Positions 1-7,694 of a stretch of DNA of 64,000 nt are shown in pieces. The stretch spans positions 62,001-126,000 of the forward strand of contig NTKK01000002.1 of NCBI GenBank assembly GCA_002457675.1, in the 5' to 3' direction. The notes under the pieces are model-generated. The model was not told the DNA's origin, searched no databases, and saw nothing but the letters and a program-made list of their open reading frames with translations. This stretch comes from Bacteroidetes bacterium MED-G17 (lineage in GTDB: Bacteria > Bacteroidota > Bacteroidia > NS11-12g > UBA9320). The position numbers and the translations under genes were made by a program. Numbering within the stretch: the first letter of the stretch is position 1; every line of letters begins with the position of its first letter.

Positions 1-531
1 ACCTTCTATAATATTTTGTCTCCATCCTTGTGGCATAATTGAGTCGCTAAGTGCTGTGATTGCAAAAGGCTGGTTTTCTTTGATGGCCATTCCATTTAGA
101 TGACACGTATCAAAAAATTGGTTTTTTTGATTGATGAAAAATGGTCGCCATACTTCTTGGCTTTTATGCTGATCTATCCTTGTAAGACAATTGAATTTGG
201 TATTTACTGCCAATACGCTGCCTTGGCACCAAAAAATATCATGAATATCTAAGTTTTCAGTGTTCCAATGTTCAATAACAAAGGGGCTTTGAAGTTTCCA
301 TTTTACTCGAGAGATACCTGTTTTTTCAGCCATTATCAAGTCTAAATTTTCATCTAAAGCGAGGCCCAATGGTCTATTGGCTGAAACAGATTTGGTTCGT
401 ACATTAGTACCGTCATTGGAAAAAATGAAAAGAACTTTACCTCTCTCGTACGTGCTAACAGCTAGTGTTATTTCAAGTTCAGCCAATAGCTGAGCAAAAA
501 ATGGAGGATGATAAATAGACTGTTTTTTCAG
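1..531 (-). CDS. TIGR03032/DUF4915-family protein, partial (3' end off window)
   Basis: An open reading frame runs off the left edge of the window with no stop. The translated part contains the hallmark patterns of the TIGR03032 (DUF4915) family of uncharacterised beta-propeller-like proteins: a LDIHD segment followed by a stretch on expression of a stored value, and later DTCHLNGMAI with QGWR near the edge. The frame opens directly after an in-frame TAG, with no ATG for about 65 codons, so translation probably begins at a non-ATG codon (CTG at 531 or TTG at 486) and is coupled to the stop of the aminopeptidase gene just upstream at 533. Function of the family is unknown; some members are annotated as related to prolyl 4-hydroxylase clusters, which I cannot confirm here. 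Confidence 0.7.
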   Translation of the reverse strand, partial: MKKQSIYHPPFFAQLLAELEITLAVSTYERGKVLFIFSNDGTNVRTKSVSANRPLGLALDENLDLIMAEKTGISRVKWKLQSPFVIEHWNTENLDIHDIFWCQGSVLAVNTKFNCLTRIDQHKSQEVWRPFFINQKNQFFDTCHLNGMAIKENQPFAITALSDSIMPQGWRQNIIEG

Positions 532-532
532 C

Positions 533-2425
533 TTATTCTAAAATTTCTTCAATGCTTTGGTAGGAAACTGCATGATACCCTGGCTTCGCCTCGATAAAAA
601 CCTCTTTTGCCCATGCTTTTCCTTCTTCTGTTTGAGCAAGTCTTTCATACAAGGGTGTCAAAAATTTTCTGCGTCCTACCCCTATCAAAAATTTTCTTAT
701 CGCTGGATACGCTGTTTTGTATTCCTTTTCAATGGCTATTTTAAACCAATCACACAAAATTTCTGCATTGCTTCCATTTGTAAGTTGAAAGTTGGTATCT
801 AGCATCTTCATTTGTTTGTTGCTAAGATTTTCTAATTCAATCCCTCTCAGAAAATACAGCCAATGATGAGTTGTCCAATCTTGTGTTTCTTTTTTGGTCA
901 AATTTCCTCCTTTATTGAATGTCAAAAGCAAATTGTCTATTTTATCTAGAGCATGACTTTTAACCTTGGGTATATTTCCAGGAATACCAGGACCATAGAC
1001 CCACATATGTGGCTTAATGCTATCTTCTGCCCCTGACAATGTATCAAGTAAATGCTTGTCTAAATAGTCCAAAAAATCTTGGGTTGACATTGGCTTAAAT
1101 GCATTCTCAGTGAAGTATTGTTTTAGAAAATTGTCAAACTTTTTTCTACCCACAAAACTTTCAATAGTTTGTAAGAAAAATCTTCCTTTTTCATATGCCA
1201 CATCTGTAAGCCCCTCATCTGGATCTCTATTTTCAAGGTTTAAGTATAGATGTGTATCTTTTCTTTTTCCAGCTTTATTTAATCTTTGAATGGTATTTTG
1301 CAATTCACCAAAGCCCAATGTAGTGAGCATCCTTTCGTACTCTGTGCCGTAAATTTTTTCCATTATTCTTTGCTCAAAATACACGGTAAAACCTTCATTT
1401 AGCCAAAAGTCATTCCACGTCTTGTTGGTTACTAAATTTCCACTCCAACTATGCGCCAATTCATGAGCGATTAATGAAACCAATGATTTATCGCCAGCTA
1501 AAATAGTGGGTGTTGCAAAAGTTAATCTTGGGTTTTCCATCCCACCAAAAGGAAAGCTTGGAGGAAGAACCAATACATCATATTGCCCCCATTTGTACGG
1601 ACCGTATAATGCTTCGGCACTATCAATCATGTGTTGCATATCTTCAAACTCATTAACTGATTTTTGGAGCATTGCAGGCTCTGCATATACACCGCTATTT
1701 CGGCCGGTGCTTTTGAATTCCAAATTGCCAACAGCCAAAGCCAATAGATAGCTACTAATAGCTTGCTCCATTTTAAAGTTATATACCCCAGAATTGTTTT
1801 TTTCCTTTGGATTTTCTGCGCTCATTAAGGCCAATAAATTGGGGGGGCAAGTGATTTTTGCATCATAAGTAAATTTAACACCTGGTGCGTCTTGACAAGG
1901 CACCCAAGACCGAGCCAAAATGGCTTGAGATTGACTAAATAAAAATGGATCCTCACCTGCTGTTTGTTGTGGGTCTAACCACTGTAACGCAGCTGCTTCA
2001 GGGGAAGTGGTATAAGAAATTAGTATTTTTTTCGCATTTTTAGGAAGTTTAATTGTGAGTGCTTGTCCAAAAGTTTCATGCTTAGCACCTAAAGAAAAGG
2101 CACATGGAGTGCCATCATCTTGATATACATTATGAATAGTCAAATCACGGGTATCAAGCACTAGAGAATCGCAAGTGGCCCTTCTATTTAACGTCCAAGT
2201 GCAGGTTCCTGAAAGTGTTTTGGTATTAAAGTCAACCTTCAAGTCTAATGACGCATGACCTGCAATTACCTCGTCCAGGTTGGCAAAAGAATGTGGGTCT
2301 CCTAAGCCTGCTCTTTTATTTGTATCCATATTGTTTTTGTATTCCTTTGAGTTACATGTACAAAGAAGAAATAAACTAAAAACCCATATTGTACGTTTTA
2401 GTCCTACAATTGTGTTTGGATTCAT
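533..2425 (-). CDS. M1 family metallopeptidase (leukotriene A4 hydrolase/aminopeptidase-like), lipoprotein
   Basis: Zinc aminopeptidase of the M1 family, expected to remove N-terminal residues from peptides in the periplasm or on the outer membrane. The exopeptidase motif GGMEN lies near residue 293. The zinc site HELAH is at residues 321-325, with the third ligand Glu344 in the NEG motif, giving the canonical HExxH-x18-E. Length (about 630 residues) matches the LTA4H-like subfamily. The N-terminus is a lipoprotein-type signal ending in LFLLCTC. I place the start at ATG 2425 rather than the in-frame TTG at 2434, because a TACTTTTG promoter element sits at 2432-2439 and would overlap the TTG. 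The gene is followed directly by the partial TIGR03032 gene. Confidence 0.93.
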   Translation of the reverse strand: MNPNTIVGLKRTIWVFSLFLLCTCNSKEYKNNMDTNKRAGLGDPHSFANLDEVIAGHASLDLKVDFNTKTLSGTCTWTLNRRATCDSLVLDTRDLTIHNVYQDDGTPCAFSLGAKHETFGQALTIKLPKNAKKILISYTTSPEAAALQWLDPQQTAGEDPFLFSQSQAILARSWVPCQDAPGVKFTYDAKITCPPNLLALMSAENPKEKNNSGVYNFKMEQAISSYLLALAVGNLEFKSTGRNSGVYAEPAMLQKSVNEFEDMQHMIDSAEALYGPYKWGQYDVLVLPPSFPFGGMENPRLTFATPTILAGDKSLVSLIAHELAHSWSGNLVTNKTWNDFWLNEGFTVYFEQRIMEKIYGTEYERMLTTLGFGELQNTIQRLNKAGKRKDTHLYLNLENRDPDEGLTDVAYEKGRFFLQTIESFVGRKKFDNFLKQYFTENAFKPMSTQDFLDYLDKHLLDTLSGAEDSIKPHMWVYGPGIPGNIPKVKSHALDKIDNLLLTFNKGGNLTKKETQDWTTHHWLYFLRGIELENLSNKQMKMLDTNFQLTNGSNAEILCDWFKIAIEKEYKTAYPAIRKFLIGVGRRKFLTPLYERLAQTEEGKAWAKEVFIEAKPGYHAVSYQSIEEILE

Positions 2426-2431
2426 GTTTTT

Positions 2432-2439
2432 CAAAAGTA
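2432..2439 (-). promoter_or_regulatory. -7 promoter element of the aminopeptidase gene
   Basis: TACTTTTG on the minus strand matches the Bacteroidota -7 consensus TAnnTTTG exactly. Its last G is seven bases before the ATG at 2425, so the transcript would start at or next to the start codon. I see no TTG at the expected -33 distance. Confidence 0.5.
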
Positions 2440-2520
2440 GACAAGAATTTCATTCCATGCATTTTAAATATGATGAATTACTTATATTCTAATTATTACT
2501 ATTTTCGCCAATCCTCAAAA

Positions 2521-3318
2521 ATGATGCGATTTTGTTTTTTACTTACTTGTCTGATTACAATGGCTGCATCTCAGGCACAAACCCAAGAAAGTTATGATGA
2601 TTCAGATGGGTATTACAATAGCTACAGTTATGAAGATAGTAGTTTAGCTAGCACTGACACAACTTTTGTTGATTATACCGAAGAAAGTAATGCTTTTGAA
2701 GGCTTTGACGATTTGGGACTAGGTAGTGTTGCTGAGGGAGAAAGTAGGCCACGAACAAGGGTTCTTGTAAACCACATGGAAGTTGAAAAATACCACATGC
2801 CACTAGATTCGATATCGGGCTTAATTACCTATTTGGAAGTGGTTCAAGTTAAAGAGCAAATCAATAGTGAATCTTTTCCCTATCAAGACTCTTTATATTT
2901 GCGTGCAAAACGCTGGCTTTCAAGTATGTATTCAAAAAAACAGCTGAAAAATATGATTCAAGAAGAAGGTATTTATCCCGAAGGTGAAGGATTATATTTT
3001 CTACTTAAAAGTAATTTTCCTTTGGTTAAAAAAATTAATGAGTCTGTAAAAGAAGATGATGGCAGGATAGAGTTTGAAATGCAAGTTCGATTTAAGGATG
3101 AGCGCTATAGATATAAAATAGACAATTTTGTTCATGTAAAAATTGACGGAAATGGTGAGGCTGACAGAATCTATTTAGAATATTATAAAAACACGGAAGA
3201 CAATGTTTCGATGAACAATAGTGTATTAATTACTGTGGATGAACAAATCAAAGAAATGGTTGCCAAACTCAAGGACTATTGCGCCGAGCCAATATGGGTA
3301 GATGAAGACGATTGGTAA
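2521..3318 (+). CDS. Secreted protein of unknown function, Tyr/Asp/Ser-rich N-terminus
   Basis: I do not recognise a family. The reading frame is open from 2389, but the likely start is ATG 2521 because it is followed at once by a clear signal peptide (MMRFCFLLTCLITMAASQAQ) and preceded by a promoter-like TATTTTCG at 2500-2507. The mature N-terminus is rich in Tyr, Asp and Ser (about residues 22-60); the remainder is a mixed alpha/beta sequence of about 200 residues with many acidic positions. It ends exactly one base before the stop of the convergent GroES-like gene. Probably periplasmic or outer-membrane associated; function unknown. Confidence 0.75.
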   Translation: MMRFCFLLTCLITMAASQAQTQESYDDSDGYYNSYSYEDSSLASTDTTFVDYTEESNAFEGFDDLGLGSVAEGESRPRTRVLVNHMEVEKYHMPLDSISGLITYLEVVQVKEQINSESFPYQDSLYLRAKRWLSSMYSKKQLKNMIQEEGIYPEGEGLYFLLKSNFPLVKKINESVKEDDGRIEFEMQVRFKDERYRYKIDNFVHVKIDGNGEADRIYLEYYKNTEDNVSMNNSVLITVDEQIKEMVAKLKDYCAEPIWVDEDDW

Positions 3319-3699
3319 CTAGAAAAGCTTGTCGTCTCTAACCAACATCAAAATGCTATTGTGGGAAATCATCAAGTACTTTTCACCTGCTATTGATAAT
3401 TCATAAGCCCTATTTTGAATAAAAACAGCCAAGTCACCTTCTTTTGCTTGTAAAGCAACGTATTTGGGCTCTTCGTGTTTTTCCTTCCAAGGTTCCTCTA
3501 TATCTGTTTGAGGAATTGGATAGCCAGGTCCAATTTTTATGATATATCCACTTTGTAGAGCTTCCTTTTGATGCACACTAGGCGGCAAATACAAGCCCGA
3601 CGGTGTAGTTTCTTGGGGTTTAAGTGCCTTTACAAGAACTTGATCTCCAACCATTTGTACCTTGTCAACATTTTGTATTCTAATTTGATTTATGCTCAT
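3319..3699 (-). CDS. GroES-like (Cpn10 fold) co-chaperonin-related protein
   Basis: The sequence has the Cpn10 layout: VQMVGDQVLVKALKPQE at the N-terminus, then SGLYLPP, a glycine-containing turn (IKIGPGYP) and a C-terminal strand ending in ILMLVRD. It is 126 residues, longer than canonical GroES (about 95), with an insertion around the middle and no obvious canonical mobile loop. Short GroES-like proteins of this type are common in Bacteroidota in addition to the real groES next to groEL; no groEL is present here. The start codon overlaps the stop of the upstream NusG-like gene (ATGA), so the two are translationally coupled. Confidence 0.8.
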   Translation of the reverse strand: MSINQIRIQNVDKVQMVGDQVLVKALKPQETTPSGLYLPPSVHQKEALQSGYIIKIGPGYPIPQTDIEEPWKEKHEEPKYVALQAKEGDLAVFIQNRAYELSIAGEKYLMISHNSILMLVRDDKLF

Positions 3700-4199
3700 T
3701 CTACTACTTTGTTTATTATGCTGATAGGCAGGTTGATTTTTATACTTTGCTTGAAGCTCTCAAATAATATTACAAAAATTTTGTGTCCTTTTTTTTGCAG
3801 CAAAATGCCTTTTTGTCCCTTTAATGGGCCTGAGTTTATTTCAACCTTCTGACCCAATTGATAATCTGCTTCTTCAAAGTTTTGCTCCGTATGATAACCG
3901 CTTTTTTCTATTTGTCTAATTATGTCAATTTCTTTATCACTAACCAAAGCCATCTTTTTTGAAAACTTTAGATAAGATACTATGCCTTGCACTTGCAATA
4001 CCTTTTCGAGTTCTTTTTCTAAAGGTCGCACAAATAGATAACCATTGAACAAGGGAATTTCTACCCATTTTTTTCTATCGGACCATTGTTGTAGCTTCTT
4101 TACCAGTGGTAAATAATGCACTATACCTAATTGAGTTAATGTTCGAGAAACTTTTTTCTCCTGTCGTGATGCAATATAAACTACTTTCCAAGTGCCCAT
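3696..4199 (-). CDS. NusG/UpxY-family transcription antitermination protein
   Basis: A 167-residue NusG paralogue. The N-terminal NGN domain begins WKVVYIASRQEKKV and contains NGYLFVR; the C-terminal KOW motif reads VEINSGPLKGQKGILLQKKG. Such proteins (UpxY, RfaH, LoaP groups) bind elongating RNA polymerase and allow long operons to be read through. The frame is open upstream into tRNA-Phe, but ATG 4199 is chosen because the NGN domain starts there. The ATG lies three bases after the tail of an intrinsic terminator, so expression must depend on read-through from the tRNA promoter unless a cryptic promoter exists. Whether its targets include the injection-system operon in this window is unknown. 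Confidence 0.88.
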   Translation of the reverse strand: MGTWKVVYIASRQEKKVSRTLTQLGIVHYLPLVKKLQQWSDRKKWVEIPLFNGYLFVRPLEKELEKVLQVQGIVSYLKFSKKMALVSDKEIDIIRQIEKSGYHTEQNFEEADYQLGQKVEINSGPLKGQKGILLQKKGHKIFVILFESFKQSIKINLPISIINKVVE

Positions 4200-4201
4200 A
4201 A

Positions 4202-4231
4202 TAAAAAAAGAAAAACCCCGAAGAATCGGGG
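4202..4231 (-). terminator. Intrinsic terminator after tRNA-Phe
   Basis: On the minus strand a perfect six-pair stem CCCCGA/TCGGGG with a four-base loop is followed by TTTTTCTTTTTTT. It starts seven bases after the tRNA discriminator base and ends just before the NusG-like start codon at 4199. Confidence 0.85.
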
Positions 4232-4238
4232 CTTTCGG

Positions 4239-4311
4239 TGGTACCACCTGGAATCGAACCAGGGACACAAGGATTTTCAGTCCTTTGCTCTACCAACTGA
4301 GCTATGGCACC
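4239..4311 (-). tRNA. tRNA-Phe (anticodon GAA)
   Basis: The minus strand folds into a complete cloverleaf of 73 bases. The acceptor stem pairs GGTGCCA with TGGTACC (one G-U), the D-arm is GCTCAGTTGGTAGAGC, the anticodon loop is CTGAAAA (GAA) on a stem AAGGA/TCCTT, and the T-arm is CCTGGTTCGATTCCAGG. The bases after the discriminator are CCG, so the CCA end is not fully encoded and must be added after transcription. Confidence 0.97.
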
Positions 4312-4327
4312 ATTTCTAAATGGAGGG

Positions 4328-4360
4328 CAAAAATAAAACATTCTCTTATTGCTTTTTCAA
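4328..4360 (-). promoter_or_regulatory. Bacteroidota-type promoter of tRNA-Phe
   Basis: On the minus strand TTG (4358-4360) is followed after 22 bases by TATTTTTG (4328-4335), matching the -33/-7 consensus. The tRNA begins 17 bases downstream of the -7 element, leaving a short leader. Confidence 0.65.
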
Positions 4361-4409
4361 CTTATGCGTTTTTTTTATGGGTATAAAAAACTGTTGGTAC
4401 GCAAACAAA

Positions 4410-4441
4410 TTGCTCTTTCATTAATTCTTTAATTACATTTG
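4410..4441 (+). promoter_or_regulatory. Promoter of the HdrD-like operon
   Basis: TTG (4410-4412), a 21-base spacer and TACATTTG (4434-4441) match the Bacteroidota promoter consensus. The final G is seven bases before ATG 4448, implying an almost leaderless transcript. Confidence 0.6.
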
Positions 4442-4447
4442 ATTGGC

Positions 4448-5737
4448 ATGTTTATCTGGTCACAAATAATTTTTATTCTGTGCTTTCTCTTGGCCATTTT
4501 CTTTTTTGTAAGAAATGTGGGTCGCATAAGAAAAAATATTTCTCTAGGCCAAGACATCAACCGAAGTGACAACAAAAAGGCGCGTTGGAAGCAAATGGGC
4601 AGAGTGGCTTTGGGTCAAGGCAAAATGACTACAAGACCCATAGCGGGTATTTTGCATATCGTTATTTATACTGGCTTTATACTCATCAATATTGAAGTCT
4701 TGGAAATATTGTTGGATGGATTTTTTGGTACGCACCGACTATTTCTGCCGTATTTAGGTCAGTTTTATGGTGTACTAATTGGCTTTTTTGAGGTTTTGGC
4801 TTTGCTTGTTTTTGTGGCTTGTATTCTGTTTTTAACTAGGCGTTTCGTGTCAAAAATTTCTCGTTTTCATTCAGCTGAAATGAAAGGCTGGCCTACCAAG
4901 GATGCTAGTTATATTCTACTAATTGAAATTGTTTTGATGGTTGCTTTAATTACTATGAACGCAAGTGACCACATCTTACTTCATCATTTCAACCCACCAA
5001 TTAGTAGCCGAATTTCGGTTCTTTTTGCCAACCTTTCTTCTGCTGACTTAGCACTTATTGAGCGCACCGCTTGGTGGTTTCATATTGTTGGAATTTTTGC
5101 TTTTCTAAACTATTTACCATTTTCCAAACATTTCCATATAATCATGGCATTCCCTAACACATGGTATGCTAGCTTGGAGTCTAGTGGAAAAATTGGTCAT
5201 ATGGAAAGTATAGACAATGAAGTAAAAATGATGTTCGCTCCTGAACAAGCCAACCCAAATATTGCTCCTCCAGAAAGTTTTGGTGCAAAAGATGTAAACA
5301 ACCTTGCATGGACCAGCATAATGGGAGCGTATGCCTGCACAGAATGCGGACGGTGTACAGATAGCTGTCCCCAAAATCAAACAGGAAAAAAACTATCACC
5401 ACGAAAAATAATGATGGATGTAAGAGACCGTGCCGAGGAGCTGGGTACTTTTCAAAGACAAAATCCTGAAAAAGAAAACGACGGTAAATCGTTGCACGAT
5501 TACATAAGCCAAGAAGAATTGATGGCCTGCAATACATGCAATGCATGCGTAGAAGCCTGTCCAGTTTTAATAAACCCTTTGGAAATCATAGTCGAAATGA
5601 GACGATTCAAAATTATGGAAGCTTCCCAGGCACCATCTGAATGGAATGGGATGTTTAGCAATATTGAAAACAATGGTGCTCCTTGGCAATTTAGCCCAGC
5701 CGATAGAGACCAATGGACAAAAGATTTAGAAGAATGA
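4448..5737 (+). CDS. Membrane-bound 4Fe-4S oxidoreductase subunit (NarI/HdrE-like membrane domain fused to ferredoxin domain)
   Basis: The N-terminal half contains about five transmembrane helices resembling a respiratory gamma-subunit (haem b or quinone-side anchor); the C-terminal half has two 4Fe-4S motifs, CTECGRCTDSCP and CNTCNACVEACP. With the next gene it forms the two-part HdrED-like reductase found widely in Bacteroidota, thought to pass electrons between a soluble donor (often electron-transfer flavoprotein) and the membrane quinone pool; the precise substrate is not known. ATG 4448 is preferred to TTG 4439 because the promoter element ends at 4441. The stop overlaps the start of the next gene (ATGA), so the two subunits are coupled. 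Confidence 0.88.
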   Translation: MFIWSQIIFILCFLLAIFFFVRNVGRIRKNISLGQDINRSDNKKARWKQMGRVALGQGKMTTRPIAGILHIVIYTGFILINIEVLEILLDGFFGTHRLFLPYLGQFYGVLIGFFEVLALLVFVACILFLTRRFVSKISRFHSAEMKGWPTKDASYILLIEIVLMVALITMNASDHILLHHFNPPISSRISVLFANLSSADLALIERTAWWFHIVGIFAFLNYLPFSKHFHIIMAFPNTWYASLESSGKIGHMESIDNEVKMMFAPEQANPNIAPPESFGAKDVNNLAWTSIMGAYACTECGRCTDSCPQNQTGKKLSPRKIMMDVRDRAEELGTFQRQNPEKENDGKSLHDYISQEELMACNTCNACVEACPVLINPLEIIVEMRRFKIMEASQAPSEWNGMFSNIENNGAPWQFSPADRDQWTKDLEE

Positions 5738-6519
5738 AAGAAAAAATACACATACCTACCATGAGCGAGTTGGCTGCAAACAACCAACAAGCAGAAGTAC
5801 TTTTTTGGGTTGGTTGCGCAGGAAGCTTTGATGACCGAGCCCAAAAAATAACCAAAGCAATTGTGAAGATTCTTCATAGTGCGAAGGTTTCTTTTGCCAT
5901 TTTAGGACAAGAAGAAACATGTACAGGTGATCCTGCTAAACGAGCCGGAAATGAGTTTCTTTTTCAAATGCAAGCCTTTACCAATGTTCAAACATTGAAT
6001 GCCTATGGTGTTAAGAAAATTGTAACCGCATGTCCTCATTGTTTTAATACATTAAAAAATGAATATCCTGCACTTGGTGGAAATTATGATGTAATCCACC
6101 ACACCGTTTTTATCAACCAACTTTTAATAGAAGGGAAATTTTCTATTAAAGGCGGGGCATTTCAAGGGAAAAAAATCACTTATCACGACTCTTGTTATCT
6201 CGGTAGAGCAAATGGAATCTATGAAGCACCTCGAGATTTGATAGAAAAGTTGGATGCAGAATTTATAGAAATGAAACGTTGCAAAAGCAAAGGTTTTTGT
6301 TGTGGTGCAGGTGGCGCACAATTGTTTAAAGAGGCGGAAAGTGGACGTTCGGAGGTTAATCAAAGTAGAGCTAAAGAAGCCATGAATACGGGCGCGTCTA
6401 TCGTAGCAGCAAATTGCCCTTTTTGTACCACGATGATGCGAGATGGGCTCAAAGAAAACGATAGCTCAGCTCAAGTAAAAGATATAGCAGAATTAATTGC
6501 AGAAGCCAATGATCTCTGA
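5734..6519 (+). CDS. (Fe-S)-binding protein with two CCG cysteine-rich domains (HdrD/GlpC-like)
   Basis: Two CCG (DUF3400-type cysteine-rich) motifs are visible: the first around FWVGCAGSFDD with ETCTGDPAKR, the second HDSCYLGRANGIYEAPR followed by GFCCGAGG. Such domains bind a 4Fe-4S cluster used in heterodisulfide reductase and glycerol-3-phosphate, glycolate and lactate oxidoreductases. The protein is cytoplasmic (no signal, no helices) and 261 residues long. ATG 5734 overlaps the stop of the membrane subunit, and the stop region overlaps the next gene by 11 bases, so all three are in one operon. The substrate cannot be read from sequence. Confidence 0.88.
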   Translation: MKEKIHIPTMSELAANNQQAEVLFWVGCAGSFDDRAQKITKAIVKILHSAKVSFAILGQEETCTGDPAKRAGNEFLFQMQAFTNVQTLNAYGVKKIVTACPHCFNTLKNEYPALGGNYDVIHHTVFINQLLIEGKFSIKGGAFQGKKITYHDSCYLGRANGIYEAPRDLIEKLDAEFIEMKRCKSKGFCCGAGGAQLFKEAESGRSEVNQSRAKEAMNTGASIVAANCPFCTTMMRDGLKENDSSAQVKDIAELIAEANDL

Positions 6520-6982
6520 GTCCAAGCTACATGACAAAGACAAAGTTTGGGTATTTCAATCCTCCCGGACATTTGATCCAAACCTTCAAAGTCAAATATT
6601 GTCTACCATTGCTGATTTCACCAAAGATTGGCAAACCCATGGCAAAGCGCTCCAAAGTGGCGCTCAAATATTATATAATCATTTTATAGTAATTTGGGTC
6701 GAAGAAGCCTTCCAAAGTGCTTCTGGTTGTTCAGTAGATAGGATGATGTCTTTTTTTCAAAAGCTTGGAGAACAACATCATTTAGATCTTTTTAATAGAA
6801 CAACTTTGGCTTTTATAGAAAAAGATAAGGTCTTCTTCTATAAGTTATCAGAGGCCAAAAGAAAAGTAAAACAAAAGGCGTTTTCAGAAAACGTTCTTTT
6901 CTTTAATAATAGCATTTCTTCTGGAAAGCAGTTTCACCAAAATTGGAAAATCAACCCTTATCAAAGCTGGCTCAATAGATAA
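6509..6982 (+). CDS. Conserved Bacteroidota protein of about 157 residues (often mislabelled ABC transporter ATPase)
   Basis: The pattern KVWVFQSSR near the N-terminus, ADFTKDWQTHGKAL, ASGCSVDRMM and the C-terminal VLFFNNSIS are the signature of a short protein found almost throughout Bacteroidota. It is frequently named ABC transporter ATPase in databases, but there is no Walker A or signature motif here, so that name is unsupported. I place the start at ATG 6509, which overlaps the previous stop by 11 bases; the next gene, ybaB, begins four bases after its stop. Function unknown; cytoplasmic. Confidence 0.8.
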   Translation: MISESKLHDKDKVWVFQSSRTFDPNLQSQILSTIADFTKDWQTHGKALQSGAQILYNHFIVIWVEEAFQSASGCSVDRMMSFFQKLGEQHHLDLFNRTTLAFIEKDKVFFYKLSEAKRKVKQKAFSENVLFFNNSISSGKQFHQNWKINPYQSWLNR

Positions 6983-6986
6983 AATT

Positions 6987-7283
6987 ATGCTTGGATTAAA
7001 TAAAATTAAAGAGGCAAAAGCCAAAGCAGATGAATTGAAAAACAACTTAGAACATATGCTTTTTGAAGAAGAAAGGGAAAATGGTATGATTCAGGTTGCT
7101 GTCAATGGAAATAGAAAAATAACCAAATTAAAGATCAATGAAAGTCTGCTTCGAGTAAGAGAAGGGGGAGAAATTGAAGAGAAAGTTCAAGACGCTTTAA
7201 ATACCGCCTTAGGAAAAGCTGAATTTTATGCAGAGCAAGAACTTAAAAAGCTTATGCCCAACATACCAGGTTTAAATTTCTAA
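6987..7283 (+). CDS. ybaB: YbaB/EbfC nucleoid-associated protein
   Basis: A 98-residue protein with the YbaB fold: an amphipathic N-terminal helix (KEAKAKADELKNNLEHM), a central sheet with VAVNGNRKITKLKI, and a C-terminal helix with ALGKAEFYAEQELKKLMP. YbaB dimers bind DNA and bend it. The usual neighbours dnaX and recR are absent; instead it ends the reductase operon. Its last 12 bases overlap the end of the convergent alkyltransferase-like gene. Confidence 0.9.
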   Translation: MLGLNKIKEAKAKADELKNNLEHMLFEEERENGMIQVAVNGNRKITKLKINESLLRVREGGEIEEKVQDALNTALGKAEFYAEQELKKLMPNIPGLNF

Positions 7284-7625
7284 AGCAATTTGAGGGTCCC
7301 AAAAAACCTCATTAAAATTCTCTATTTGGTCATCATTGATTTTAATCCCTTCAGATTCCAAAAGAGTCTGCATTGTTTTTTCTCCTCCAAAATGATGTTT
7401 CCCAGTTAACAAACCTACTCGGTTTACTACTCGGTGAGCTGGAACTGGTGGAACAACCCCGTGCGCATTATTCATGGCATAACCAACAATTCTTGCAGAA
7501 CGACTAGCACCAAGATATTTGGCAATAGCACCATAGGAAGTAACCCGCCCTTTTGGGACCAATCTTACCACTTGATAAACCAAATCAAAAAACTCTTTTT
7601 TACTTGTAATATCTAGTATTGGCAT
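7272..7625 (-). CDS. Alkyltransferase-like protein (MGMT fold without active cysteine)
   Basis: The sequence follows the DNA-binding domain of O6-methylguanine-DNA methyltransferase (VPKGRVTSYGAIAKYLG, RIVGYAMNN), but the active-site PCHR is replaced by PAHR at residues 62-65, with Ala63 in place of the alkyl-accepting cysteine. That is the defining feature of ATL proteins, which bind alkylated guanine and hand it to nucleotide excision repair instead of repairing it directly. At 117 residues it has only the C-terminal domain, the usual length for ATL. The gene overlaps the end of ybaB tail to tail. Confidence 0.9.
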   Translation of the reverse strand: MPILDITSKKEFFDLVYQVVRLVPKGRVTSYGAIAKYLGASRSARIVGYAMNNAHGVVPPVPAHRVVNRVGLLTGKHHFGGEKTMQTLLESEGIKINDDQIENFNEVFWDPQIALEI

Positions 7626-7657
7626 AATATTTGTTCATCTACTAACAACATTTTCAA

Positions 7658-7688
7658 TTGCCAAACGTAATCTAAAAACATATTTTTG
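7658..7688 (+). promoter_or_regulatory. Promoter of the thioredoxin-family gene
   Basis: TTG (7658-7660), a 20-base spacer and TATTTTTG (7681-7688) match the Bacteroidota consensus fully. The last G is seven bases before ATG 7695. Confidence 0.65.
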
Positions 7689-7694
7689 ACCAGC

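Noticed and set aside
4200-4268. Longer NusG-like protein starting upstream of 4199
   Set aside because: It would be translated from the terminator and the tRNA-Phe gene; the NGN domain begins at 4199.
6509-6982. ABC transporter ATPase
   Set aside because: No Walker A, Walker B or signature motif, and only 157 residues.
7272-7625. Active O6-methylguanine-DNA methyltransferase
   Set aside because: The acceptor cysteine of PCHR is alanine, so the protein cannot take up the alkyl group.
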